Positions 22,560 to 34,466 are shown, numbered from the stretch's first letter. The stretch is DNA of 64,000 nt from Nipponacmea schrenckii (GCA_030562195.1 JAUJPP010000005.1:27329106-27393105), one strand, 5' to 3'. Program-made: numbers and translations. Notes: generated by a model from the letters alone, not told the origin.

Positions 22560-23550
22560 AACTCGCCCAAATGTTAAGGCTCAAATCGGTGCAATACATG
22601 ATGATAAAAAGGTTAACGGATAATATGCTACCCTGTGGATCTCTATTATTTTGAGGAAAAGGATCTGATGGAGGCAAATGGAGGCAAGTCGCACCTTAAA
22701 GCTGCTATCATGTAGGAAATTGGAGATAAATAATGGCAATCTTCCTCTAAGACCGAAGTCAAAGAGATCGCGAAGAATGCTATATCTCCTAGTAGTGTCA
22801 TATCATATGCCTTCTACAAATAAAAAAAATATGGCTACTAAATGGTGATTTTGGATGAAGACGTCCCTGACGAACGATTCAAATCTAACGAAATAATCAA
22901 GAGTGCCCCTTCTGGACCGAAATCCACATTGAAGGTAAGTAAGAAGATTGTTTTGTCTCAAGGTGCCAAACGAGCCTTCTATTGATCATCCGTTCCATGG
23001 TTTTACAAATGCAGCTGGCCAATGCAATAGGGCGGTAATTAGTAGGATTGAGGATCTGATAATGAATATCGTCAGGCCCAGTAGATGTATCATGGGCCTG
23101 TTTCAACGAAAACTTCAATTCGGATATAGTAAATTCTTCGTTATATATATTCCTCAAAATGTAAATTTAAGCTCTTCCTCTCTTCCCGGAGACTGTCTCT
23201 CTTGAAAGCATCAGAGGAAAAGTTTGAGCTTGAATTTTATGAAAAATTACTAGCCAATGAATCAGCAATATCTAGGTGTGGTGAGCGTTGCGTCATCTAC
23301 TTTCAGATGGTTTACAGATGTTGTATTTGCTTTACCTTTGATCCTACGAATCCTATCCCAGACTGATTTGGAAGACGTGCGACGGTTGATCTTTGACACG
23401 TACTCCTGCCATGACGACCTCTTTAATTGGCGGATAGTCCGCCTTGCCTTTGCCCGAGCAATGCGAAAAGAGGCCATGTTGTCATCGGAAGGAGCACGCT
23501 CAAGCAGTCGTAAAGAACGATTGCGTTCTTACAGTGCGGTCTTACAGTCT
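22560..23550 (-). pseudogene. Jockey-like LINE ORF2 fragment, unit B
   Basis: The duplicated copy of the LINE remnant in unit A, with the same motifs (SLKQAHDTSTGPDDIHYQIL; ASCICKTMERMINRRLVWHLE; the linker piece 23477-23262). An internal deletion joins the DDIHYQIL segment directly to NPTNYRPIALASCICK, so a stretch present in unit A is missing. It was duplicated together with the GIMAP unit. Confidence 0.8.
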
Positions 23551-24811
23551 TCATTCCTCTTATAATGGGCATGAACTATCTTGCTTGCTTTATCACTGGT
23601 TGTTTTGAAGTATAAAGCGGACGACAAAGGGTGCTATACCCGCACTATAGTGAATATTAAGTCCTATGGGCCTTGCTGTATTTAATGTCTCAATCCAATG
23701 GGCATCTCTAGATTGACGCAACTATGTACAGTCAAACCTGTATTAAGCAAGCAGTCAAGGGAAGTGGCTGGATGTGGTGCTTAATACAGGTTGCTGTTGA
23801 ATACAGGTGGAGGAAGTCATGATGAGGGGGGGGGGGGGGGAATAACACACATGATTACACGTCAATATCCAATATCTTTATTCAATAACAACAAACAACA
23901 TAACAATTACTGTCTATTTTCCACTTTGAAATAATCCGTTACACATTGCTGCTTTGTCTTATTTACAACTTTCCTTTTATTTAAAAGATCCTGTAAGTTC
24001 ATTACTGCCTCTAACTATTCAAAATCAACTTGTTGAATAGAATAATTTCTCACAATTGTTACCGAATTGTCTAACAGATCGTCAAGTGGTCGTAAGGAAT
24101 GAAATGATTAGAATCGTTTTGGACATTTTTTACATGAAATTAATACATTCCCTCTGTGTAAGATTACTATTGTTAGTAAAATATAACAGTAGATTATTCT
24201 ATTAACATTGACACTTTCAGTAGATTTCATCAACATATATAACCGACCTTAGTCGACTATTACTACTGCAGTTCAACGTTCAATGGAAAGTGCATAAATG
24301 TATTCTCATTTAAGTAATGTGTTTGCCGTAAGTCATTTGATATCAAATACATAATTCTTCTGATACAGAACCATCACTAGAATTAAACAAAAAATCACAA
24401 CAAGAATATAACATTAATGCAGTTACAAGAAAAATATATCACGTATAAGCTTTGGCCAACAACTGTTTTATTGCATAGAAATTCAAATCTAATAAACAGG
24501 GCCTTTATTTTCGAAACGATCTTAGAGCCCTTTGACAAACATTTAGAAGACAGACTTGCGATTGACGCGGCACGAAGAATGGTTCGAAAAAAGGAGCTAA
24601 GTACATTAATGATCAGAGTGGAAAAGGGTCACTACTCATGAAATGTTCTTTGTGTTGCATCAATCGTAAGTCGGCTTTTCGAAAATAGGGTCCCTGATTA
24701 ATATCTTTGGCCTGCATCTATCTCCTGATATAAGAAAAAACATGGGTATAGACGATGGCACAGTTTCATTTCAACGAAATCATGTTTTGAACATAAATGT
24801 TCTACGGCAGT

Positions 24812-25956
24812 TTATTTTTTAAGTAGTTTCATAAACAATTTTCCTGCAGCAGGCAGAAGTGGGGGCAATACTGCACTAACAAGAGTTGTAAGCACTGAAC
24901 CAAGAAATCCCATTATACCAGATTTCTCTTTATTAACTTCCTCTCTCGCCTTTTCTCGGAAATCTTCTTTCTCGGCCTCAAATTTCTTCTCAGCCTCACG
25001 TTCTCGTCGTTCCCTCTCTTCCTGCAGTTTCTTGTCCGATTCCTTCTTCTCTTCTTCAATGCCCTTTAGTGCCTTCTTTAGCTCCTTCATTTCATCGACC
25101 AGCAATGCAATGTCCGCTTCCGAGCCATTCTTCTTTGACTGCTCAGTCTTTACCTTCTCCAACTCTGATATCCTTTCCTTCATTTGTTTTGTGATATCTG
25201 ATTGTTCTTTGTTCTGTCTCCTAAACTTTAGTTCATACTCTAGCCTAATGGCATCCCTTTCTTTTTGCGTCCTTCTCTCGTGCTCCCTCCTCAATTCTTC
25301 CTCTCGCTTTTTCATATTCTTCTCTGCCTCCTCATACATGTCACTGGTGTAGCAGTTTCCCCCATTATCCTTGAAAATCTTGTCTACAAGAACCAGGAAG
25401 TTCTCTACATCCTGCTTTCGCTCTTCCACAGATCCTCTGTTATTAAAAGCAATACACCTGTTATTACAAGCACTCGCCAAGTCTTGAAGGTCCTGAGGAA
25501 CTTTTGTGAGATATTCTCTCAGAGTCTTATTTTCGTGAGCTAGGTCATCTTTCCTGGTGAATAAAATAATCAAGTAGTTCAGCATTCCCTCTCCGAAAAC
25601 CTGCTTAAAATGTTGAACGGTATCGTTCTCTTCCTTTGTGAATCGATCGATCCTTACAACGAGGACAAAGGCATGAGGACCAGGTGCCGTCATGCCCACA
25701 CATTTGACCACTTCTCTGATAATGTTTCCATTTTCCATTTCAGTGTCAAACAAACCAGGACTGTCTATTATCTGGATATCACGGCCAAATCTTTTAGCAG
25801 TTCCACGCTGACATTTTTTTGTTACGGATGACCCACAAGCACTTGATTCAAATACTATTTTGTTCAGGATATTGTTTCCTGTCGCGCTCTTTCCTGAACC
25901 AGTTCGGCCGATGAACACAATCCTTCTTTGTTTATCTGGATACACGGTTCTGCCAT
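24812..25956 (-). CDS. GIMAP/AIG1-type GTPase exon, copy 3
   Basis: Minus-strand exon of 1,145 nt with the same phase 1 acceptor (AG at 25957-25958). Intact P-loop GRTGSGKS, DSPGLFDTE, FTRKDDL, a coiled coil and a C-terminal hydrophobic segment (VLTTLVSAVLPPLLPAAG). It differs from copy 2 at scattered residues (for example GNIIREV for EDIIREV, LACNNR-type for LAGNNR-type) and at the last few residues. An 825-bp inverted-repeat transposon sits about 170 bp upstream of the exon and could affect its 5' exon or promoter. No stop or frameshift is seen. Confidence 0.93.
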
Positions 25957-26127
25957 CTACAACGAGGAAAAAAATTCAAAATGGTAAAGATAAGGAAAGG
26001 GTAGAACACCCTATATTCTCCAAGAAAGGATGCTTCAAATAAATAACTGTTATAAAAGTCGTATGACACTCTGTGAAATTGTAGTAGAAACAACATGGTA
26101 AAAAGGTATAAAATTATAGAGATTGTT

Positions 26128-26952
26128 ACGGAAGCCCATATGGTACCTTCGAACTTAGAACTTACGACTTAATACTTACGACTTAGAACTTACGACGTAG
26201 AAGTTAGGCTTCGTGTAAGATATTTTGTAATTTTGGTCGTTTTACTGAAGTAAATGTGTCATATTCCAAACTGTTTTTTTTTTCTCTCCCTTATTCTGTC
26301 TATTATAGCATTAACCTTGGCCTCATTGACATGTCATGAACCTTTAGTTGTAAGTTCTAATTTCTAAGTCCTAAGTCCTAAGTTCTAAGTCGAAAGTTCT
26401 AAGTTGTAAGTCCTAGGTTCTAAGTCATAAGTTCGGATTCCTACGGATCTTCAAATTTATCGAAACATTCATTACAAGCAGATATTTGTTTAGATAAGAA
26501 TGATTATAATTTAAGAATTTACTTAGTAATGAATGTTTCAGATATGTCGAAAATCTGTAGAGCTCCGTAATAAGAACTTAAAACTTTCTTACGACTTAGA
26601 ACTTAAAACTTACGACTTAGAACTTAAAACTTACGACTTAGAACTTAATACTGACGACTTAGAACTTACGATTTAGAACTTAAAACTTACGACTTAGAAC
26701 TTAATATTGGCATTAATGTTAACAAAATGTAAGAGAAAACCCAATATCTCTTTATAAGACAGTCCGGAGTAAAAATATGTCTTGATTTATTCATTCTCCA
26801 TATTTATTTTTAGCATAATTTAGTGTCCTAAATAACAAATATCTAAGACATCTAAGTCGTAAGTTCTAAGTCGTTAGTATTAAGTCGTAAGTTCTAAGTC
26901 GTAAGTATTAAGTCGTAAGTTCTAAGTCATGAGGTACCATATGGGCTTCCGT
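26128..26952. mobile_element. 825-bp terminal-inverted-repeat transposon (hAT-like or fold-back)
   Basis: Perfect 21-bp terminal inverted repeats (acggaagcccatatggtacct at 26128-26148 and its complement at 26932-26952), flanked by an 8-bp near-duplication agattgtt/agattgta (26120-26127, 26953-26960). The inside is dominated by 'gacttagaacttac' modules in one orientation on the left and in the middle, and their complements ('gtaagttctaagtc') elsewhere. There is a further inverted pair (cattcattac / gtaatgaatg) at about 26468 and 26531. No transposase, so it is non-autonomous. The homologous site in unit A lacks it. Confidence 0.85.
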
Positions 26953-27019
26953 AGATTGTAGTCTGAAGGTGCTGAATTAAGTGGCAACGCAACATAGAAC
27001 TATAAAGGTTCTATGAAAT

Positions 27020-28790
27020 AACCAGCAAATGACCTGCTTGAAGCTTGAGGTACGTTCCGGACATTGCATGCAATCGCCAATTATAAGGAGTAAACGTTTC
27101 ACAAGTTGTACGCGAGGAGTCTGAATGTTGCATTACACGAGCCAGCTCTTCTTATACCTACAGTGACTCACATCTACAGATAAATTGTTGTTTAAGTGTA
27201 CATATTGCAAGTGGTCAACTCCTTATCAGTGTTCACTTGCCTACATATAATGATAAGACAATATATTAGGCCATATAAAGTTAATACAGTAGTCTGTTTT
27301 ACAGGCCCCGCGCGCTCCGGTAAAATACATCGCGCTCTGAAACTATTTATTGGCATTTTGGAGTAGTTAATAAATAATGGGCACGCGCCTTCAAAACTGT
27401 GTGTAAAATAGAGTTATTTCCCATTATCCGTAATTATTTTTTAATAAAATTATCTACCTTGTAACCACACAACCCCCAAAATATCTGATTGCTGCATCTG
27501 ATGGTGATAAAATGTTTTTTAAATTTGAGGAAATAAATATTAAATACCTTAGCTTGCCCTGGTCTTTAAAAAGCGCTTATAAATAATAAACTCGCCCTCT
27601 CGCCCTTATCTTTTTTAAAAAAAAAGACTTGTTAGACAGACTATTCACTTTATATGGCCTAAGAGCTTCTTATATCTGTTAACCTTCGAAATGATATATT
27701 AGTTATACGGGAGTGTTCTATTCCATAAATAAAACACCTATTGAAGACAAACATAAAATGTAATAGTTTGACAACTATTGGCCTATATTCATAATACAAT
27801 ATTTTTTATCATTATGTAAATGTGTTATTGTAGTGTTATGTAGAAAGATCCCAGGGAAGATTGCCTCGTGCAACTGGTTGACTAATAAAGTTATTATAAA
27901 TATTATTATTGATCACTCAACCCTCAATACGTCACTGACTTGAAATGTCAGAGGTGGTCCTGACTGCAGATGCAGCATGTCATACCACCTTCAGTTATCT
28001 ATTTCATTTGTTATTTTACTAAACAATTTAATAATATCTCAAAATGTTACATTTCCAAAATGAATAAAAGTTAATCACGTCGAGTTTGCCATCCTGTGCA
28101 TCTGTGGACGTAACTGGTCCAGTACAACTCTCCAGAAAGGTAGAAGATGATCACTTGTAAAACCACTGATGAATATAAATATTCATTTTATACACTACGA
28201 ATTTGTCCTTGTTGGCATTACGAGACTCAATCATTGCATTGCACCAATCAGCGAAATACAGCTTCAGGTAGGATAATTATTCGTGATTAGGAAGATTTGT
28301 TTTATTTTGGTGTATGCTATTTTCATATCCTTTAGAAAAATTATTTATTCGAGGAATCCATTGTTCCATCATTTCCGTCAGTACTTAAGTACCGGGACCA
28401 GTTAATAAATGTATCATCATTCTGAATAATTATAGTTATACTTACCCATGTTTTGTTTCAAATGGAAGTTTCTTTGGTTATAACAGATTAGTCACAGCTG
28501 CAATGATAAAAGAGAGAGAAAATTATTTACCGATCTGAAACAGTTGTAACATTAGTCCAGAGATGAGATATTTTAAATTCTTAACGTCGTTACACATACC
28601 TCAAATTCATAACGCTAGAAAGTTATCAGTATTTCGATACCGCTCGATACGAGTGTACTTCGTCTATGCTTCGCTATTTGTTCTGATTCTCTATATATGC
28701 ATACGCCCTTTAAATTGTCTATTTATATCAATTCCTCAGGAAAGCATTTATAAATTCCCCGAAAACGAAGTGTTTTTAGCAAGGTGACCT
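27020..28790. other. Upstream block of GIMAP copy 3 (single-copy continuation)
   Basis: Homologous in order to 9480-11830 upstream of GIMAP copy 1. No coding exon was recognised. It is a candidate location for the missing 5' exon and promoter of GIMAP copy 3. The shared order at both places shows that an ancestral GIMAP gene was duplicated with more than 2 kb of upstream DNA. Confidence 0.55.
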
Positions 28791-29600
28791 ACTGGAGTGC
28801 CCTATGTTAGATAGCGATATGCCTATTTGAGTTGAACGTTGTACAATAAGATCGAATGATATATACAAGAATGAAACCGTCTCTGTAAATGTGCATGTCT
28901 GTATAGTAAACGATGATTTATACAAGTACGCATACAATTTGACAGGTTGACTTGTAGTCAGCTCTTTTAGAATTGTATTAAGCACAAGTAAAAAAAACGT
29001 TTAAACTAGTTGAATAAGAATTTTGGACATTCGGCCACCCATAAACTAACCTTATTACCGACCTTGACCATTAGGGAGAATTTATTGCTCGTGTAAATTT
29101 ACAAATTTTCGTACATTTCCGCCGTCTTTTTCGTATTCAAATGAATACGTCATCTTTCCATATAAGGTATATGTTCGATTATGCAAGGTTTGAAAATACA
29201 CACAAAGTGCGTTATCCAAACTGTATAATAAAAAGTATTAAATGTTTCATCCATGCTTGTGGCATTTCATTGGATTTTGTAGTATATTTATACATTTCGC
29301 ATTTTTACAAATCGACTTTGCAGCATTGACAAATGCATTGGTATTTTAAAGCTGCAAATTTTATTTATACAAATGTTACTTGACAAATTATGGATTTGGA
29401 GGACGAATTTTGATTTTTATGAACAAATATTGATTTAAGGAGTACGAATTAAGCATTACAAACGCAATATATAAAACAAATGTATACATAGGAAACTAGT
29501 ATAAATAGTACAGTTATTTGAAAAGATTAGGAAAAGTGAGAGAGAAGATTCTCAGTCGTACAAAGGTAGTTCTTTATACAGAACCATGCACGCCTGGCTT
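28790..29600. other. Gene-free AT-rich stretch
   Basis: Only short frames on both strands, none recognised. No splice-bounded exon or repeat family seen. Confidence 0.4.
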
Positions 29601-29615
29601 AAATGCACCATTCGG

Positions 29616-29952
29616 CTATTGCGTATTTGAAAGATCCGTTGTTGGTAAAACAAATACCCACATATATATATATATATATGTGGTAACCACAGAACTGTTT
29701 TTGCCGCCAAATATAAACTTATTGGAAGATTTTTTGTTGAATATCATAATTTTAGATTTTTCAATGTTGAGATTTAGTTGCCAATCGTTGCAGAAATGTT
29801 CGAGGTTTTTTATAGAATTTTGTAATCCCTTTCTGTGTTTTTGAAAACATAACAAGGTCATCGGCAAATAATAAATGGGACACGTTGCGGTCGTTTAATA
29901 CTGGGAAGGAAGAAGAAGATCTACCTAAATATATTTGTAGGTCGTTCAACAA
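29616..29952 (-). pseudogene. LINE reverse-transcriptase fragment
   Basis: Minus strand: HLLFADDLVMFSKTQKG (the F-A-D-D catalytic box), then in a second frame GLQNSIKNLEHFCNDWQLNLNIEKSKIMIFNKK, the usual thumb-side continuation of CR1/Jockey-like RTs. One frameshift and a TA microsatellite (29662-29682) break it. Nothing of the rest of the element was found. Confidence 0.75.
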
Positions 29953-30124
29953 CCGTTGTTAATATCAGAGTGTTTTATTAATAGAGAATACATTGTTTAA
30001 AAATAACTTTTCATAGGTAGGATAGTTAAAAATTCTCAATTGAAGACAAAATTTATTTCCTTCGGCTCTAAGTAGAAGACTGTTAGACTAAGACTAATTT
30101 CAGTATTAATTTTTTTAAAGTTAC

Positions 30125-30405
30125 TATATTGCAGATGGCTACGGAGGGATGATTTGGTTTGGTATTAGTTCTGTCCTAATCAGTCCATTTCAATTTTCTA
30201 TCATTCTTCGTATTTCAGACATAGCTTCAAGGGTCGTAACATAATCTAGCTGATTTTCGCTGAGACGATTGGCAACCCTCACTTGTATCAGGCAATCCTT
30301 TAAAACGTTTTGGATCCACCGGAACATGTGACCCCTAATTCCAAGATCCATTGTTGATCGCTTCTCCTCTAGACTCTTTTGTTGGGGTCGACAAGAACAT
30401 TTATT
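30125..30405 (+). repeat. Partial third copy of the duplicated unit
   Basis: Similar to 14460-15150 with an internal deletion: 'gcagatggctacggaggga', 'tttcaattttctatcattctt', 'ttcaagggtcgtaac', 'ggcaaccctcacttgtatcaggcaatcc', 'gatccattgttgatcgcttct', 'gacaagaacatttat'. It has no associated GIMAP exon. Confidence 0.75.
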
Positions 30406-30419
30406 TCACAGTGGTGTCT

Positions 30420-30965
30420 CACCCCGCCCGTTCCTGTAAAGTTAGCTGATTCTAACAGAGAATATTAGTTAATGTTAGCCAAATTTTATTAAAAGGACGG
30501 GTGCTAACTCTTTTATTGACCATCGTCTCAAGTGTTTCACATAGAGATCTTATAACATGCTGCATTTAATATTATCTTCACCAGCGACGCTGTCTATCTT
30601 ACTGTACATTTGCGTTCTTAAGTTCATCGAGGGTGACGACAGCGCTAAGATCCCTTTAGTGCTTTTAAGATGAGAGATGTAGGAGTATAATTGGCGAAGA
30701 AGGCCTGATTGTTCCTCAGATATTCTTTCGTAGGTTTGTTGTCAGAACTGAAGTCAGCGTAACACTTGGCTTTAGTAGGGCGAAAAACTAGGTTATGTTT
30801 TCCTCAGAGTCCCTGTAACACAGAGTTGCAGAACTCATACCAGTGCTTTGTTTGTGGTTCATGTAATTCCTCTGAAACGGCTAAAGATTCAGGTTTGTAA
30901 TAATATTTTAAATTTAATTCGCTTTTTAACTGTGACTGTAACTTCTAGCCTCTGGGATCTTTGGT
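30420..30965 (+). mobile_element. LTR remnant related to 2560-2881
   Basis: Shares with the 2.6-kb LTR 'ttaagttcatcgagg', 'cagcgctaagatcc', 'gatgagagatg', 'agtataattggcgaagaagg', 'cctgattgttcctca' and 'ctgtgactgtaacttc'. No primer-binding site or coding sequence follows, so it is a solo or truncated LTR. Confidence 0.65.
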
Positions 30966-30984
30966 AGTGTATATATAAAAAAAA

Positions 30985-33420
30985 AGAGTAAATAACGTGA
31001 AAGGAAAACTACATTATCTTGCTAGCGCTTTCGCTCTTTAACAGAGTTCTTCAGGCAGTTTATTAAGCACAATGATAATAATTATCAATTAACAAAACAG
31101 ATGACATATTTACGTCATAGTTAAATATAATAGAATCATAAGCAAGGGAAATCACTCACAAGTCTACAATAGACTACAAAAATTTAATATCACCAATTCC
31201 TTATTTGGGTGATATTTTTCTATGAAATAACTTTCTGTCTCTAAAAGGTCATTGAGTGGCAAATTAGAAATAAAAAGACATCATAAAAACGTTTCTACCA
31301 CTTTGCGTGAGAACTTCCGGTTTTTCAGAACCACGTTGGGTGACCCAACCTCCGGTGTATGTAAGAAATGAGTACAAAAGCTATACATATAAACTATCAA
31401 GCATAATTAGAACCCAATTAGAGGAAAAAATTCTAACCAGAAGTGAAACTTTATGTGTTGTTATCACAGAACGGTGACATTTATTTAATAAGTCCGCTAA
31501 TTTTTCTACGATTTGTACGATTTTAGTGTTTTTTGAAACCTTGTTACTTTATCTAAAATTTGTTAGGAACAGAATTTTCACTTTCAAATTTAATTTTTTT
31601 TAAAGCCCGATGGATTTTTTAAAACAATTAAAAGGCTATATCAAATGACCTTGACCTTCAATGACCCTGAATTTTACAAGTAGAATGTTCTTGACATTAG
31701 CTATCCACACATAGGCCTATAATGGTCGACAACAATTTTTTTGTACCCGTTTTAGTTTTTAAAAAAATTCAAAAGGCTATATCAAGTGACCTTGACCTTC
31801 AATTACCTTAATAATTTTCAAGTAAAATGTACTTGACCTAAGCTGTCCATACATATGCTTATAATGGTTGTTAAAAAGTTTGAGTGTTTAAAAATTCAAA
31901 AGGCTATATCACGTGACCTTATATCAAGTGGCCCCATAGGGGTTGTTTGCCATTCTCAGTACTGTTCACAGATCTAGTTATTATTGTTATTAAGTTTAGA
32001 AAAAGGAAAGACCCTGAATTTGCGTTCTCCACATACACCCAAATGCTCACTTAGTGGAATCATTCGGTATTTCGGTTGTAGTATGTGCTGTATGTGCAAA
32101 TTCATCCTTAATCTGAGCATAATTTTAGTCTTTCTATTTATGTATGCACCCTCGTATCCAGGACATATAATAAGATAAATTACATAATTAGCCTGGTAAT
32201 TCATCGTTTCTTTTACATAGAATGTATGATCATCGCTGATTTTAATTGACGATCCTTCAATAATAATGTTACATGTTTTGCACCTAGAATCGCCACATTT
32301 GGACACTACAGGTGTTGTAACATTTGGCAATTTAGATGTTATTAGCTTAGCTAGATTTGAAGGTTGCTTCATAGTACTGTATTTATGATATTAGTTTTTC
32401 TCAATATTTGGTCCATCGTATTGCTATTTATAAGAATATGTTATTATCAATAATAGATTTCTCATTTTCTTGTGATGTATTAAAGGTTGTAACTAAAGCA
32501 ATATTATGTTTCTCAGAGGTATGGACTTTTGGTTGTCTGATCCTGACTTAATGCTCGTGTTATTGTATTTTCTATTAATCCGCGTGAATATTTTTGTTTT
32601 AATAGAAAATCTTTTAGCTCTTCTAGTCTTTGAATTTTTGTGTCTTGGTTGGACACAATTGTGCATATTCGTCTAGCTAAATTGTATGGAATATTGACGG
32701 GCGACAAGCGTTGAAATTTAGATAATGGTGTGTGTCGGTTGATTTATAATACACATCAGTTTCAATTAAGCCTTGCTGGTCTGAGCTTTAATGTTACATC
32801 TAGAAAACTCAAGCTAATTTGGCTATGCTCGATTGTGAACTTGATAATTTTGTCTAAATTGTTGAGCATTTCTTGTAGTTTCTGTGGATATTTTCAATAT
32901 AACGAAACAATCATCTAAAAATCTTTTCCACGATCTTTCAATTAGATCACCGAATTGTGGACTAAACATTTCTGTAACTCTCTCATACCATATTTCTTCA
33001 CGGTAACCTAAAGTTGAGTAGCGTAGGTAGGGCCACATTTTGTACCCATTGATTTGTGAAAAATATAGGCTATTGAAGAAAAATATATTGTTTGATATTA
33101 CTAGATATAAAGCACCGAGTATAAATGAATTTGAAAAGCGATCATGTATGCTCTCTGGATGTCTGTTTAATCAAAATTCAACAGCCTTTAGGCCCAGATC
33201 ATTGCTTATATTGTTGTATAAATTCACTACATCGACACTGATAGGTGTACTATCAGGTTCCACTTGTTCTGGTAAATGGTGTAAGAAATCTATGGAGAAA
33301 ACTTTTTACATGGGAAAATAAAGGTTTTAAAATAATATCAATAAAGTTGGTGGATACTGCTGTTTGACCCCCCTACAATTGGTCTAAATTTTAAATCTGT
33401 TGGACAATAGTTCTACAACT
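30985..33420 (-). mobile_element. Penelope-like element 1, minus strand, decayed
   Basis: Reading the minus strand from right to left: RPIVGGSNSSIHQL near 33380 (fingers), SVDVVNLYNNI near 33235 (RT motif A), MWPYLRYSTLGYREEIWYERVTEMF...RFLDDCF at about 33038-32890 (motif C, LDD), PYNLARRICTIVSNQ...LLKQKYSRGLIEN near 32700-32540, and CGDSRCKTCNII...YVIYLIICPGYEGAYIN (32372-31974), a GIY-YIG-type endonuclease with the preceding Cys motif. The 'cctgaagaactctgttaaagag' sequence at about 31060-31035 (minus strand) looks like the usual Penelope end. Several frameshifts make it inactive. Confidence 0.82.
31600..31930. repeat. Three ~135-bp repeats each with 'tgaccttgacctt'
   Basis: The block 'aaaaggctatatcaa.tgaccttgaccttcaa' recurs at about 31630 and 31771, with a truncated third copy at 31899. 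It lies inside or next to the Penelope element's 3' region. The reverse-orientation motif 'aaggtcaaggtca' occurs at 15445, 21402 and 21841. Confidence 0.6.
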
Positions 33421-33499
33421 TCATTATTTACTAGAATCGACAACGAGATATAAACAATAATCATTTTTTAGGACAAGGCTTATCGAGAAGTCGATCGCG

Positions 33500-33960
33500 A
33501 TACAAAACAAATGAAAATAGATCCTATTATCATTAATCTAAGCAGCAAAAAATTGTCACAAGATGATATAAATTTATTCAAAAAAGGTCTCAAATTTACA
33601 CCAACACCCAGAATGGATAACTGTGATTTAAGGTCCGAAATTTCCCAATTTTGTAGTAAACTAAGACTTGTATATCATTTTCATAAAGATGATGATGATG
33701 ACCTCAACGAAGCAATTCCTACAAAATCTGAATGTATTGGGAAAAACAAATCATACTTCACACCAAGATTAGGAAAAGATATTCGTCTTAACAAATTCAT
33801 CACTACAGTATCATCTCACCAAATTCAACCAAATCCTTACAAAGCAAATTTGAGTAAAGGTGAACCAAAGGCTTTCAGAACAATTCGAGCATAATAACAA
33901 GCCGACAAAGGAGGTGCAATTGTGGTTATGGATACTGCAATCTACGAGTACAACATCATA
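33500..33960 (+). mobile_element. Penelope-like element 2, plus-strand N-terminal fragment
   Basis: The frame at 33511-33894 starts with INLSSKKLSQDDINLFKKGLKFTPTP, the conserved start of the Penelope RT region (elements 3 and 4 read LLDKGLTFIPT and LLDKGLKFIPT at the same place). After one stop comes QADKGGAIVVMDTAIYEYN, another Penelope hallmark. The rest is missing. It lies head to head with the minus-strand element 1. Confidence 0.75.
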
Positions 33961-34046
33961 AACATTGTTTCGACTCGTTTGATATAGCGTTCTTTTGGAT
34001 CGCACCAGAAAATGTTTCTGAGAAGGCTTTCGATTAGTTTTATTCG

Positions 34047-34466
34047 TTAAGAGAGAACAATAGTTATCGATGTACGCCTTGCTGGTGAAACACTTTTGTT
34101 GGTCTGTGGGTTATTCCTCTGTTTTGATATTGATGGATTTTGTCTTTTAGAGACGCTAATGGCTTTTGTCCCTGATAGTTTTTTCTGGTTCCCAAACTTT
34201 TCATCAAAGGATTTTTTAAAATAATCAGACCCATAATTTTCGGAATAATAGTCTAACCAGCTTTTTGTTTTTGACCAAGCTGATAATGCCTCGTTTTGGG
34301 GGACTACGCATTTCGATTTCCATTGGTGTTCAATCTCTTCCAAAATGTAAGTGCTCAAGGCATGTTCGCAAATGGATTCGCCTTTTGAAAATTCATTAGT
34401 GTGGGATTCATACCAATAGTCAATATTATACACAATATTAGACGTAGAACGAGTGTATTCTAACAC
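34047..34466 (-). CDS. Hypothetical open frame, 139 codons, possibly transposon-derived
   Basis: Not recognised. Charged, Ser/Lys-rich C-terminus; an aromatic-rich middle (SWLDYYSENYGSDYF). It lies between Penelope fragments and is followed by 'cctgaagaaggatataa' (34481), a phrase typical of Penelope termini, so it may belong to such an element. No splice sites or start context make it convincing as a host gene. Confidence 0.3.
   Translation of the reverse strand: MLEYTRSTSNIVYNIDYWYESHTNEFSKGESICEHALSTYILEEIEHQWKSKCVVPQNEALSAWSKTKSWLDYYSENYGSDYFKKSFDEKFGNQKKLSGTKAISVSKRQNPSISKQRNNPQTNKSVSPARRTSITIVLS

Larger units (their letters stand above)
20148..27125. repeat. Tandem segmental duplication, unit B
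   Basis: Second copy of unit A. Differences seen: an extra ~500 bp at 21160-21670 that duplicates a neighbouring 'aaaaagcgcaat.ttgatc' repeat; loss of about 132 bp of the LINE (corresponding to 16615-16746); loss of about 200 bp (corresponding to 17258-17457); a longer poly-G run at 23826; and an 825-bp transposon inserted at 26128. After 27125 ('gtctgaatgttgca') the sequence continues as the single-copy upstream block. Confidence 0.88.

Noticed and set aside
33040..33321. Plus-strand 93-codon frame
   Set aside because: It is the complement of Penelope element 1 RT motif A region on the minus strand.
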